The notes under the pieces are model-generated. The model saw nothing but the letters and a program-made list of their open reading frames with translations, had not been told where the DNA came from and ran no database searches. The position numbers and the translations under genes are program-made. From contig NC_084760.1 of assembly GCF_028858725.1 (NCBI RefSeq), positions 5,344,867-5,408,866 on the forward strand: a DNA stretch of 64,000 bases. Direction: 5' to 3'. The stretch's first letter is position 1; every line of letters begins with the position of its first letter. Origin of the DNA: Colius striatus (taxonomy: Eukaryota > Chordata > Aves > Coliiformes > Coliidae). Positions 50,061 to 61,450 of this stretch are shown piece by piece.

Positions 50061-51206
50061 CATAGTTTAACCTATTGCTTAATGTATTTTGAGCTAATCT
50101 TGGCTGACCTTTTGCTGAAGCGAATTAGAAACACTTGCACAAGCCTTTCTGCCAGCTCAGCTCTGAGTGCCCTCCAGTAGAAAAGCAGTCATGTCTAAAA
50201 CTTCCACAGATGCTTTCACAAAAGTTAACACAACTCCACAGCTCAGTAAGAGCTCACTGCCTGCACAGGCAAGGTGCAGCAGAGCAGAGTGTGGATTTTC
50301 TCCTTTTAATCCCTAAGACAGAGCTGTAGCTATGTCCCCACACAGGCAGCAGGATGCTCAGACTGTAGAATTCAGGGCTTTTTTATGTTGTTCTGCACAT
50401 GAAAGAAAGACTCCAAGCTGTTTTACAGCCTTCTGACTAAATTGGCAGAGCTGGAAATCACAGATGTCATCTTTGTACTGAAAAGAGTTCATCCCAGAAC
50501 CTGATTCTTCAAACAATTAGAAATGTTCTAAATTTGAAGCCTAAATTTATTCATAGCTCTTTTCCCTCCTTGGTGATTGCCATCTCCCTGCCTGGGAATT
50601 TATAGGCATCAATCATAATATTAGAAAGGAGTTTATATAGAGCAATCAGGAGAAATATGCTTCAGTAAACATGATCTGAAATTGAAAAAAGAGATGGTTT
50701 TATTTTTCCAAGTTTGTGAGCTAAAATACATCTTTGCTGCAGTCACCCCTCCCTGCACTAAAATAACTAACTAAATAAATCACAGCTGGTGTCAGAAGGC
50801 CTATTTGAAGACAAAAAGGGAAAGGAGTATGATGATTATTATCAAAAGGTTGATTCTTCAAACATGTTTACTTTTAATAACACCAAGTTGCTGTAAAAGA
50901 CACAGAGCTTTCACGTCAACAATGTTTTTCTTGCCCGTATTCATCATCTAAAAGGACAGAACTCTGTCAAATTATTCATCTTTAAACTGATATTTTACTT
51001 AATTCTTTGTCTGTCTCACAACCCTCCACTCCCTAGGCAAACAATAAGTAGCATTCTCTTTTATTTGCTAGAGAACGGATTTGAAATGTCTGTATTTTTT
51101 AAATCAAAAGCTAAACCAGCAAAGAGCATGATGGATGACACTGTCTGTCTGGGCTTTACAGGTGCCCTACATTATTGTTTCACGTGGATATTGAATAGAC
51201 AAGACT
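50061..51206. other. Non-coding stretch
   Basis: Nothing recognised. Confidence 0.35.
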
Positions 51207-51300
51207 TAGGGAAATGGTCTAGTGGTTGATAGGGCTGGGATAAATGCTGGACTCGATGATATTAAAGGTCTCTTCCAGCTGAAACCATTCTATGATTCTA
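51207..51300 (+). mobile_element. CR1 3' terminal fragment (group C)
   Basis: agggaaatggtctagtggttg to accattctatgattcta. Confidence 0.92.
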
Positions 51301-52040
51301 ATGCACCAAATGAAATGTAACATGCAAAATGTCTGACTGCTAGAAAACCTTTATTTCTCTCTTTGTCTAAATAAAAGAGAAGCAAAAATGTAGTGTTTCA
51401 GCCTCTATCTGTTTGTTTGAACTCTACTGCAAGGCCTTCAAGTTAGAGGGGACATCATAAATGGGGTGTGTGCACATAAACACACCCAAAAACATCAATG
51501 TCATAAAGTCTCTCATAACAATCTCCTAATTGCTCACTCTTGGCATTTTTGTATCTAAAAATGAGAGGTGAAGTAAGAAAAGAAATACAAATCTATGAAG
51601 ATTGGAATGATGTTTAAGCAACACTCTCCTCCTTATCTATTCAGCATGATCACCAGCCACAAAGAAAGAAGCTGACTTTTCTATTGCTGCTTCAAAGGTA
51701 ACTCTAATTTGCTCTATGCACCATACCAAAGACATGTTTGAGATTATTTAAATGAGAATTCCACTTCACTAAAAAGTGCTGTTCATTTGGAAGGCCTACA
51801 ACACTGGAGCCAACAGACAGATTCATACATTACATAAGAAATGGTAAAAGCAGTCATTCACAGATTCAGAATGAGATTTTCATCCTGTATAGGATAACAT
51901 CACTTGTAAAAAATTAACACTATTTAATTGGCCAGATCGGTTGGCTTTCTCTGAAGCACAGATTGTCACATAGCACTGCCAGATCTAACCACCAGATACG
52001 GCTCAGAAAAGAAATGTTTATTGTGACTGAAGTTCTCTGA
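51301..52040. other. Non-coding stretch
   Basis: Nothing recognised. Confidence 0.35.
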
Positions 52041-52560
52041 AGTCACTGAGTGGATCTGTGTTAGCATTCAAACGAAAGGCAAAGAAGGTGTTTGGCATCA
52101 TCTGAAATGGTACCAAGAATAACTACTGTAACTCTTATGTCCACATTTTGAGTCCTCTACACAGTTCTGGTCTTGGTATCTGGAAAAGGATATTATAAGA
52201 GTTAGGGAAGATACAGAGAAGACGACAGAAATTATTAAAGGGATTATTAAAGGGCTGCCTTATGAGATCAGACTGAAAACTTCTGAGACTTTTCAGCTGG
52301 GAGAATGCTGAGGTGAGTCCTGTTCAAGTTGTATGACATCAAGAAGGTGGCTGTAAAGATGAATATGGAACTATTTTTCATCAAACTGCAGTTTGGCTTA
52401 TTTGGTGAAATTAGTTTTAAAGCATATAAAAAGAATACATTACACAGTGGCTAGTGAATTTCTGGACTTGCTGCCAAAAAAGATTGTGGAAGCAGATCCC
52501 AACAGTGAGTTCAAACAGGAATTGGACCAGCTCATACACAATTGGTCCAAAAACTGACAG
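52041..52560 (+). mobile_element. Ancient CR1-like LINE remnant
   Basis: Weak but collinear similarity to the CR1 3' region: AKKVFGII-like start, STQFWSWYLEKDI-like (QFWAP position), KGLPYEIRLKTSETFQLGE, then a 3' UTR-like stretch with LDQLIHN-type ending. Much more diverged than every other copy; probably predates the bird radiations. Confidence 0.6.
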
Positions 52561-53669
52561 TAAAGGACTAGGCAAGGATTTATCTTCCTAACAGCCATGG
52601 AATTCAGGAGGACACAAGAAAAACACTAAAGAAAATGGAAAAGCTTGTGTGCACTCTATAGTTTCTCCTATTGCTGTTGTTTCTATTTGCTTTACTGCTT
52701 AGGTGCATACAAGCAAAACCTTGAAGTCCCCCTAGGGATGGAGAGAGCTGAAGGTAATGAAAACAAGGAGAAAAAATGAACTGCAATGTACAACAAATGG
52801 AAGAAAGGGAAGAGTTACAGGAGTGAAAATACAGAGATAGGGAACTGAAGGAGGGCATGAAACAGAGAAACCCTGGCATCACCTGCCACTTCTTGACGGT
52901 TATCTGAGGAGCAAGTGGATTCTGCCCAACAATGGTCTGTCTGAAGATGTAGGGGGGTGATGGAATGAATGCACACAAATCCCACAGTCTCCAGGATTCA
53001 CCCATCAAGCTTCTTTCTTCTGATGACATGAATAATCAACAGGGACAGGGAGTGGAAGTGGCTGATGAGGAGGTTTGGCAGCTTGGAAGAGCCTTGGTTG
53101 AGGAGTGTCCAAACGAAAAGCTGAGAGGAAAAAGTGTGGCTAGAACTTTGGTAAGAGGTTCTGGAGGAGCTGGAGGGAAGAACACAGCCTGCCTCATTTG
53201 ATGTACACTCAAAGTATGTGATGTGTGCTACCATCTCCTGCCATTGTCAAAATAAAAAAGGCTCCCCACTCTATGTGGGGCATTTCTCGTGTTCATGTAT
53301 ATTCTTAGGCAGCTTCTTTCTCTCCAAGGACTATGAGCTGTAAAAGCCTCCGCAGGTGAAAGTTGCTGTTAAATTACCAGTGCTGCTCTAAAACCAGTAA
53401 GGCATATTTAGGACAAAGGGAACACAAAAAAAGAATCTGAAAAATTAAGTAATCCCAGGAGAAATTCAAATAGAATAGTATCTCTTTTTAAAGGGAGAAT
53501 CAAAAACTATATGCAAGACCACAGTTTTTACAGTCTTCTTAAATACATTAAACACAAAACTTTGGTTTAAAGTCACTATTTCATGTTCATTCTTTCCTGA
53601 AGTTACTTACTAATTCAAGGAAGAGTTTTCTAAACCAGGTATTTTCCAGTGATAAATTGCTTGCCTTAG
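52561..53669. other. Non-coding stretch
   Basis: Nothing recognised. Confidence 0.35.
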
Positions 53670-54168
53670 TGCTGTGGTTTAACCCCAGCCAGCATCTAAG
53701 CACCATACAGCCATTCACTCACTTCCCACCCTCTCCCAGTGGGACAGGAGGAGAATTGGGGAAAAAACACAACAATAATACCATAAATATTTAATAATAA
53801 CAGTAATTAAAAGGAGTATTTTTCTAAATGCAATAAAAAAAGGAAAAAGCCAAGTGATGCCCAACGCAATTGCTCATCACTCACTGATGGAGCAGTGATA
53901 CATCCCTCCCCACAGCTTATACACTGGGAATGACATTCTGTGGTATAGAACAGCCCTTTGGCCAGCTCAGGTCAGCTGTCCTGACCATGCTCCCTCCCAG
54001 CTTCATGTGCCCTCCAGCCTACTTGCTGAAGTAGGGTGAGGAGCAGAAAAAGCCTTGATGCTGTGCAAGCACCAAAACATCCCTGTGTTATCCACAGTGA
54101 ATCCAAATCACAGCCCTCCACCAGCTGCTAGGAAGGAAATTAACTCTATCCCAGATGAAACTAGGACA
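53670..54168 (-). mobile_element. Solo LTR, ERVL-like endogenous retrovirus
   Basis: On the - strand it starts TGTCCTAGTTTCATC and ends GGGGTTAAACCACAGCA. 499 bp, with a GTATAAG TATA-like box and an ATTAAA poly(A)-type signal on that strand. Flanking 5-mers CTTAG and TTTAG are a target duplication with one difference. It resembles the widespread avian ERVL LTR with the AACCCCAGCCGGCA-type end. No internal retroviral sequence adjoins. Age likely old. Confidence 0.82.
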
Positions 54169-55697
54169 TTTAGTCCAGTGCTCTCTTTCAATAACTGAGT
54201 TTTTCACCATTATTTCTATTTAACTGGAGTGTCTATGAAGCACTGAAACTTGGACAGAGCAACTGGAGTAGATAAAAATCTGAATGTGACAGAATAGCAG
54301 TGTTACAAATCCAGACACAGCTGGAATCTAGATGGGGGGAAAGACCAGACTTCTATTACATCCTCTGCATGGAAGCACAGGAAACACTAAATTGAGGGCA
54401 GGGTAAGGCAGAGAGTGAGAAAAAAAGTTTATAGTTCCTCTCTAAGAAGTCTATACATCAAATTCTTTGCCCCTTGCTCCTGGATTAAAGAATAAAAGGC
54501 AACAAATGTCATCCTAAGAAGAGTATATCTGCTTTAGTAATACTGGATATAACCTCCCTGCCAAAATGAGAAATACCAGAAAGTGTCCAGAATACAAACT
54601 ACCAGAGGAGGTCAGTTGGTTCTCCTACAGGAGAGTCTAAATGAAGAGAGGTATTTTGAATCTTACTCCTTCCTTTAAATGGGCAGGTGGGATGAAGATA
54701 CAGAGTCCTCTGAGCTGAGTTTCAGGGACAAAACATCACTTTGGAGACTATTCCATGCCATGTCCTCCACTTCCACAAATGGTTATAATTGCTGAACAAT
54801 TTAAATTCCAGGTGAGACACTTCAGCACCTTACAGATCAGAAATCGAGCACTGACTTGTTCATGGCGATGTGGCTGGTGCACAGATGCAATAGGTCTTTG
54901 GTTTATCTTGCTTCAAAGGCAAACAGTAACAACTGCAGCAGTAAAATGGCTTTGAGAAGAAGGTGAATTTATGAGGTTTATTGACCATTTAAATTTTTGC
55001 TATGAGAAACAAAAGAGGAATGACTTCAGTAGCAGTCAGATGGCCAAAAGAGAAGACAAGAGGCAATGAATGTAAAGGCTGGTCACTCAAATTTTACTCA
55101 AATGCTTTCTCTTTCTTCCTCTCAGAATAAAAACAAGATAGAAAACAAAGTACTGAAGCTGTGAGGAAATGACTGGTTGGTATTTGCTCCACTGCAAAAG
55201 CACCTCTACAGGACCTCATTTTTCTGGAGAAAGCTGTGAATACATTTCAATGCTACATTTCAAACTCAGCTCCAGTTCACAAGCCTTCTGCATCAATTCT
55301 CAGACAAATGTCATACATTTCCATTTCAAAATAGCAGTCTGTTTTTTTTGCTATAATCCTTACTCACCCAGTCTTTCTTCACTCACTGCAGATGCTGTGA
55401 TGAGCTTGCTTGCATTTCACATAAGGACAGAAAAAAATACTAGTGTAACTTCAAACACATGAATAACCCCACTCATGTAAGACCTTGCTACTGTTCTTTT
55501 GTTGTCACACTATGCTATGAGGTTTTTTTCATGTAACCAAATTCATTCTACTCCAAAGAAAAAGCAGGCAAAAGTGATGATAGGGTTTTTTCTTGGTTTT
55601 GTTTTATGTTTGCTATACCAGAAACCACATTTTGAAGTCTTCCTCTTCTTCAGGGCACAGAGTTCAGAGGCATCCTTGAAACTCAAGACTCTTTTGG
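54169..55697. other. Non-coding stretch
   Basis: Nothing recognised. Confidence 0.35.
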
Positions 55698-56492
55698 GAT
55701 CATAGAATGGTAGGGGTTGGAAGGGACATTTAGAGATCATCTAGTCCAATCCCCCTGCAGAAGCAGGGTCATCTAGATCAGGTCACACAGGAACAAGTCC
55801 AGGTAGGTCTTGAAGACCTCCAAGGAAGGAGACCCCACAACCCCTCTGGGCAGACTGTGCCAGGGCTCCCTCACCTGAACAGTGAAATATTTATTATATT
55901 AAATATTAATATTAAATATATTAAATATTTCTTATATTTAAGTGGAACTTTTTGTGTTCCAGCTTCATCCCATTACCGCTTGTCCTGTTGCTAGCTACTA
56001 TAGAAAAAAGAGATGTCCCAACCTCCTGACACCCACCCTTTAGATATTTTAAATGTTAATAAGATCACCCCTCAGTCTCCTCTTCTCCAGACTAAACAGC
56101 CCCAGTTCCTGCAGCCTTTCCTCTTATGAAAGATGTTCCAGTCCCCGGAAAGATGTGAAAGATGTGTGAAAGATGTTCCAGTCCCCTGATCATCTTGGTG
56201 GCCCTGTGCTGGCCTCTCTCCAGCACTTCCCTGTCCCTCTTGAGCTGAGGAGCCCAGAACTGGACACAGGACTCCAGATGAGGCCTCAGCAGGGCAGAGG
56301 AGAGGGGGAGCAGAACCTCCCTTGACCTCTGATCACACTCTTCTTGATGCATCCCAGGCTGCCATTGGCCTTCTTGGCCACGAGGGCACATTGCTGGCTC
56401 ATGGTCAGTTTATTATCAACCAGCACTCCGAGGTCTGTCTCTGCAGAGCTGCTCTTCAGCAGTTCAACCCCCAGCCTGTCCTGGTTTGTGGG
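55698..56492 (-). mobile_element. CR1 3' fragment (group A)
   Basis: 3' terminus at the left (atcatagaatggtagggg). It contains an AT-rich expansion (about 55885-55925, repeats of ttaaata) and a small tandem duplication (56130-56182, gaaagatgt/gttccagtccc). 5' limit near ccagcctgtcctgg. Confidence 0.93.
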
Positions 56493-56524
56493 GTGGATTG
56501 TACACAACTAAACTGCTTGATAAA

Positions 56525-56588
56525 ATGGATTTTGGACATGTTCCTATGCGACCTGATCTGGGTGACCCTCCTTCTACAGGGGGGCTGG
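56525..56588 (+). mobile_element. Short CR1 fragment, opposite orientation
   Basis: tggacatgttcctatgcgacc to acaggggggctgg, lacking both ends. It sits about 30 bp from the 5' end of the neighbouring - strand CR1. Confidence 0.75.
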
Positions 56589-57214
56589 TTTTCTGTGAGG
56601 TTGAATTTTAGTAAAAAATGAAGAGCAGTCATGTTATGACCTGATTTCTCTTCAATGGTTTCACAAATATGTCTGACCATTTGCTAAGAGTTTTCACACA
56701 CTATATTGAAAATCATCACTGAACAGAGTTAAATATCTTAAGCATGAATAGAACAATCAGGAAAAGTCTAAATAATGCTAAAATGCTCAGGTAGGGTGCT
56801 TGCAACTGGCAACTGTTTCAAGATCTCTGACAGTTGTGCACAAGGTGAATTAGCATAGCATTGTGTTACTTATATTGTAATAATAACTTAATGTAATCAG
56901 TGCAGGGATGAAGTGATGAGTCATTGCGCTAGGAAAATGACCAAGGAGTCAGCAAAAGGCTAACAAATACTTCAGTCAATTAAGATTTAGCATGTGTGTC
57001 CTTAGAATTACCTGAGGAATAAATGAAACCTATTGCCACTGATAATAGCAGACAGAAAGAGATATTCCACCTTCAAGGCCTTGTTTGCATTTGAGCTTTG
57101 GTGAAAACAGATCAATTCAGCCTTACCGGACTTAGAAGAGTTTGGAGCAGTAAAGCGTACCGTCAATCAGCAAGTTGACCACTGTGCTGCACAAGTCCCT
57201 CCCTGGTAAATCAC
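56589..57214. other. Non-coding stretch
   Basis: Nothing recognised. Confidence 0.35.
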
Positions 57215-57256
57215 ACAAACATTATGGTTGGAAAAGACCTTTAAGATCATTGTTGC
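57215..57256 (-). mobile_element. Stub of an older CR1 3' end
   Basis: attatggttggaaaagaccttt and aagatcattg match the classical CR1 terminus. After the adjacent group C element, sequence from about 57763 (aaccactaacagcactgc) could be its continuation, which would make this a nested insertion. Confidence 0.6.
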
Positions 57257-57762
57257 ATAGAATCAGAGAATCATTTTGGCTGGAAGAGCCCTTCAAGCTC
57301 ATGGAGTGCAGCCTTTGTCCCAGCCCTATCAACCATTAGACCATTTCCCTCAGGGCAACATCCACCCAGCTCTGACACCTCTCCAGAGGTGGTGACTCCA
57401 GCACCTCCCAGGGCAGCCCCTGCCAATGCCTCACAACCCTGGCAGCAAAGAAATTCCTCCTCACATCCAGCCTGAACCTCCCCTGGCACAACTTGAGGCC
57501 ATTTCCTCTTGTTCTATTGCTTGTTACTGGGGAGAACAGACCAACCCCCACCTTGCTAAAGCCTCCTTTCAGGTAGTTGTAGAGAGAAGCTCTCCCCTGA
57601 GCTTTTTTTTCTCCAGGCTCAATAGCCCCAGATCGCTCAGCCCTTCCTCATAGGAGACATGCTTCAAATCCTTTCCTAGCTGCCTCTGGATCCTCTCAAG
57701 CACCTCAATATCCTTCTTGTAGAGAGGGGCCCAAAACTGGGCACAAACCACTAACAGCACTG
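57257..57762 (-). mobile_element. CR1 3' fragment (group C)
   Basis: atagaatcagagaatcattttggctgg at the 3' end; on the - strand [12 protein letters not shown] and [20 protein letters not shown] are readable; 5' limit after gggcccaaaactgg. Confidence 0.93.
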
Positions 57763-60099
57763 CTGTTCCATGCCACATCACAGGGAGAGGCAACTATATT
57801 ACTGCTGCTAAGGAGAAGTTCTGGAAAAAAATGAAAGTACAGTTCACATCTGCTAATTAAATTTAGGCTCCTTGTGGAACTTGTTTCTGGGATGAGGTAA
57901 TCCAGAGGATCCTCATTTGTACAATAGAATTTTCTCCTAACTTCTCCCTGAGCAAGACCGATTTTCCCCAGCTTTTTTGGGTCTGAATGACTAAGCTTTT
58001 CTGAGCCTTTTCTACAGAAAACCTTTTTTCTTCCATCCAGGGAACAGTTGGAATAACTAGCCCTTTGTATTTTAAGTTATTCATTAAAGTTAAATGGCTT
58101 TCTCTTCAAGCTTGTCCTGGGGCAACTATTAAAAGGTTAACCTTTCTATAGCTGTGAATTCAGGCAAGTCGCTCAGTTGTCACTGCACCTGGTCAGACAC
58201 AAATATGTATGAATATGCCTTTCCTATAGTTCGTAGTCATCTATTCTGATTTCCCAAAGCAGCACTGAACATCAAAGAGGAAAAGGTCTCAAGCCACAAA
58301 TGGCAGCTTCAGGACAAAGAGAACCTCATCATTTGGGTTTAGTAAGATAGATACTGATCCTCAATGCAGCGTTCCAAATATACTTAAGACTCTTGTACTT
58401 ATTACAGGGGTAACAAAAACAGAAACTCACAAAAACTCAAACCAAAAACCCCTAAAGCCCTAAACCAGATAGTTCCCAACTGAGCGATTCTGCATAGCAG
58501 GGTCTTTACTCCAGCCCCATATCCCCACAGATCATAAGCCCTGTTCCACCTGGAGCCTTATCTGCAGTGCGCCTTGGCAACCCCACCTAGAAAAGAGGTT
58601 CCTCTCTGCTTTAGTTTCTTTTCAAATTATACTCTTTGAATGTTTTCCTAAAGCTCCTTTCCAAAACAAAGAAGATGATGTGAAGCTCATACCTAAAACT
58701 GAGGGGTGTTTACATAAATCCATTGGGTACAATTAGGTAGACTGATAATTAAACAGCTTCTTGTACCCATGCCTATTTGTAGTTCCTTGCTTTGTCAGTA
58801 AAAAAACAGGCATTGTTAGGTTTAATTATTCAAAAAGACCACTGTAGCATCATTTTAAAATGTGTTGTTGCCTCTTCCACAAGATGGAGTGCAGTGATAA
58901 TATCTGAGGATTTTCAAATTGAATCAATATATCATGTCTCCCCTCTGCTAGAAAAAGCCTTTAAAGACTTTAGCCAACTACAGCAAAACAAATCAGAAAC
59001 CCCAGAGGAGCAGTTTCTCACTGGTTAGTTATGCTTTTTTTCAGATGGGAGGAGTTCAGAGTGCATCCCAGAAAACAAATCGAGCCTCTCCTTCTACAGT
59101 CAAAACAAGTAGCAAAACTGAACTGAATTTTCTCTGACTGGAAACGACAATAAAAAGTGCACACACCCATTTGTTAAAGAGAAGTAAGAATAAAGAATTT
59201 GACTTGGTTGAGAATTTTTAAAGCAGACAGAAAGAATTGCTTTCTCTCTGGATTTGCCTCGTGGTTCTCAACCATAGCCTTGTGGGTGCAGGACACCTGA
59301 ACTCAGTTGAGAGTTGTCAAAGCAGTATCAGTACATGTGCCTGCTAACATTCTGTTGGCATCACATCACCCCCTGCTGAAGAGATCAATTTTGGAGAATG
59401 ATAAGCTGCCTTTTTTGTCTTCACACATGTTCCAGGTTTATTGAGAGCAGTTGTGATCTTACGTGGAGACCTATTAGCTGGCAATTGGGTTAATGCAGTT
59501 GGAACAGAAAAATGGCTTGTGAAAAACTGTTCCTGGTTCAGACATAAAGTTTTGTAATACCATGTGGAGTTTTCCTATGAAGTCACATCCTTGTCAACCT
59601 GTGTAATGTGACAGAGTGTGCCTTGCTAAACAATGTATTTTCATTATGAAAAGAAAATGACTAGCTAAAACTACAATAAACTACCCCCAACCATGGAGAT
59701 CTTGGCCTCGAATTACTAGCTATTGCTTAGCACTTCTCAGCATCAGTATTCAAAATACCCCACCTTGGAGATGGTATGTCTGCCAATATCACAAACTGTA
59801 TGACCACAGCCTTGCAACTACAACCTGTTTGGCAAACCTTCCTTCTTACCGAGGCAGCTATATGGGCAATGAGAAGAAATAAAGGTGCTTAAAAATCATC
59901 TGGCACAACTCTATATACCGAGGCAGCAACTCTTTATGTATGCAAGGACTGCAATACCACCAAGCGTATATCCTATGGATGTCCCGGCCTGGTAAGAAGC
60001 TTCAGAGCTCCTCCGCACGTGTCAATCCCGCTTTCAGCATCTCTTTTACCTGGGTTTTTAAGAGAGGCGTCTCCAACTTTACCAAAGCAGCCGGCTGGG
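57763..60099. other. Non-coding stretch
   Basis: Nothing recognised. The phrase taccgaggcagc occurs twice (59849 and 59917). Confidence 0.35.
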
Positions 60100-61450
60100 G
60101 GCTTGGCGCTGAGAAACGCGCCCGCAGGAGGCCTAACGGCGCAGATGGGCCCGGCCCGAGCCGCCCCCTTCTCTCTGCCCACAGGTGCGGGGGCGGCCGC
60201 GGCGGCAGCGCCCACCTCCGCCTGGGGCCGCAGCAGCCGCTCGGCCCGAGCCTGCGCGCGCCCCCGGGAGGCGGAGCCGCGAACGGGGGCGGCGGCGGCG
60301 CTGCGGAGAGCGGGACGGGCGGCCGCCCGCGGGGAGAGGCTGCCGGCAGGCGGGGATTGAGAGAGAGGGAGGGAGGCGCTGGCTCGCCTGCCTGCTCCGC
60401 TGTCCGGCGGTTCCGCGGCGCTGCCCGTGCGGCAGAGCCGCCGCCGAAGCAAATGAGGAGGCGGCGCTGAGCGGAGCAGCTCGCTGGGCGGTCGGCAGCC
60501 GGAGGCAGTGGCGCGGGGAGCGAGCAATGCTCCTCACTTATGTGCTTGCGCTGCCCTTCCTTCTCCTCCCAGCTTTGAAGCTTTTGTTTTCCCCGGCCGC
60601 TGCGATAGCAAGAAACTTCCCGGAGAGATGGGATCAGGCCGGGCTTGTGCCGCGCCGGGCTCCGCTGGGCACCGGCCACGCCGTGAGGTGAGGCGAGGCG
60701 TCGCGTCGCGGCCGGCGGCAGCTCCGCGGGGCTGGGCTGCAGCTGCCCCTCAGCCCCACGGGCGGTTGTGTGGGCGGCAGGAGAGGGTACAGTTCCAGCG
60801 AGGACCGCCGAAAGCTCCGCACGGTTATGCCGGTTAGCCCAGCCGGGATCCCGCGGCCGCGAAGGCGTTCCAGCCCCGGAGGGATCCCGGGGGCCCGTGC
60901 CTGTGGGACGGGCCGGTTCGCAGATCGGCACCCCGAGGAGGCTGCGTGGGCCCAGGGCGGCCGGCCGGCCCGCCCGTCTCCCGGCGGCGCTGCGGGAGCC
61001 CTTGGCGGGCAACGGTCAGCGGCGCGCGCGGGCTGCGCGGCGGCTGAGGGGAGGCGGCGGGCGGGCGCTCGCTGCGCGGGGACGGCGGGCGGAGCGGGGC
61101 CCGGCGCCGGGAGCGCTGCCGACCCCGCCGGGCGCTTTCGGCTGTGGCCGTGTGGGCAGGCACGGCCGCCCGACGGGCCACCGGTAGGCGGTTTCCTGGG
61201 GCGGCGGGGCGGCGGTAGGGGCCGGGCGCGGTGTGTGGGGGCCGCCGCTTCCGGCTCGGGTTTCATCGCCGGGAGTTGGCCTCGCTGTTTGAAGCTCTCC
61301 AGCTGAGTGCCGCCGCGCGGGTCGCTGAGGGAAGGAGGCGACCCTTCCTCCCCGAGGCGGGACACTTTGTCAGGGGCACTGGAGGTAGCGGTGGGGGGGG
61401 GCGGCTGCTTTCTGTCATCTGCTCGTCGGGCTCGTGGTGGTGCAGGAAAC
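60100..61450 (+). promoter_or_regulatory. GPR63: CpG island, probable GPR63 promoter and untranslated first exon
   Basis: This is the largest CpG island in the window. A good + strand donor, GAG/GTGAGG with the exon end at 60687, fits a rightward transcript with a non-coding first exon. GPR63 follows NDUFAF4 in the same orientation in human 6q16, and its coding region is a single downstream exon, so no coding sequence is expected here. A short open frame from 60528, beginning MLLTYVLALPFLLLPALKLL, looks like a signal peptide but matches no protein I know and runs into the donor. The name is from synteny only; another gene, or a divergent transcript, is possible. Confidence 0.45.

Noticed and set aside
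56492-56590. Third twin-priming candidate at the 5' end of the 55.7-56.5 kb CR1
   Set aside because: The - strand copy already has its full 3' end and the small + piece lacks one, so the geometry does not fit a 5' inversion.
60002-61365. Open frames up to 336 residues on the - strand, and others on +
   Set aside because: Same cause: extreme GC content removes stop codons. Composition is Pro/Arg/Ala rich with no family resemblance.
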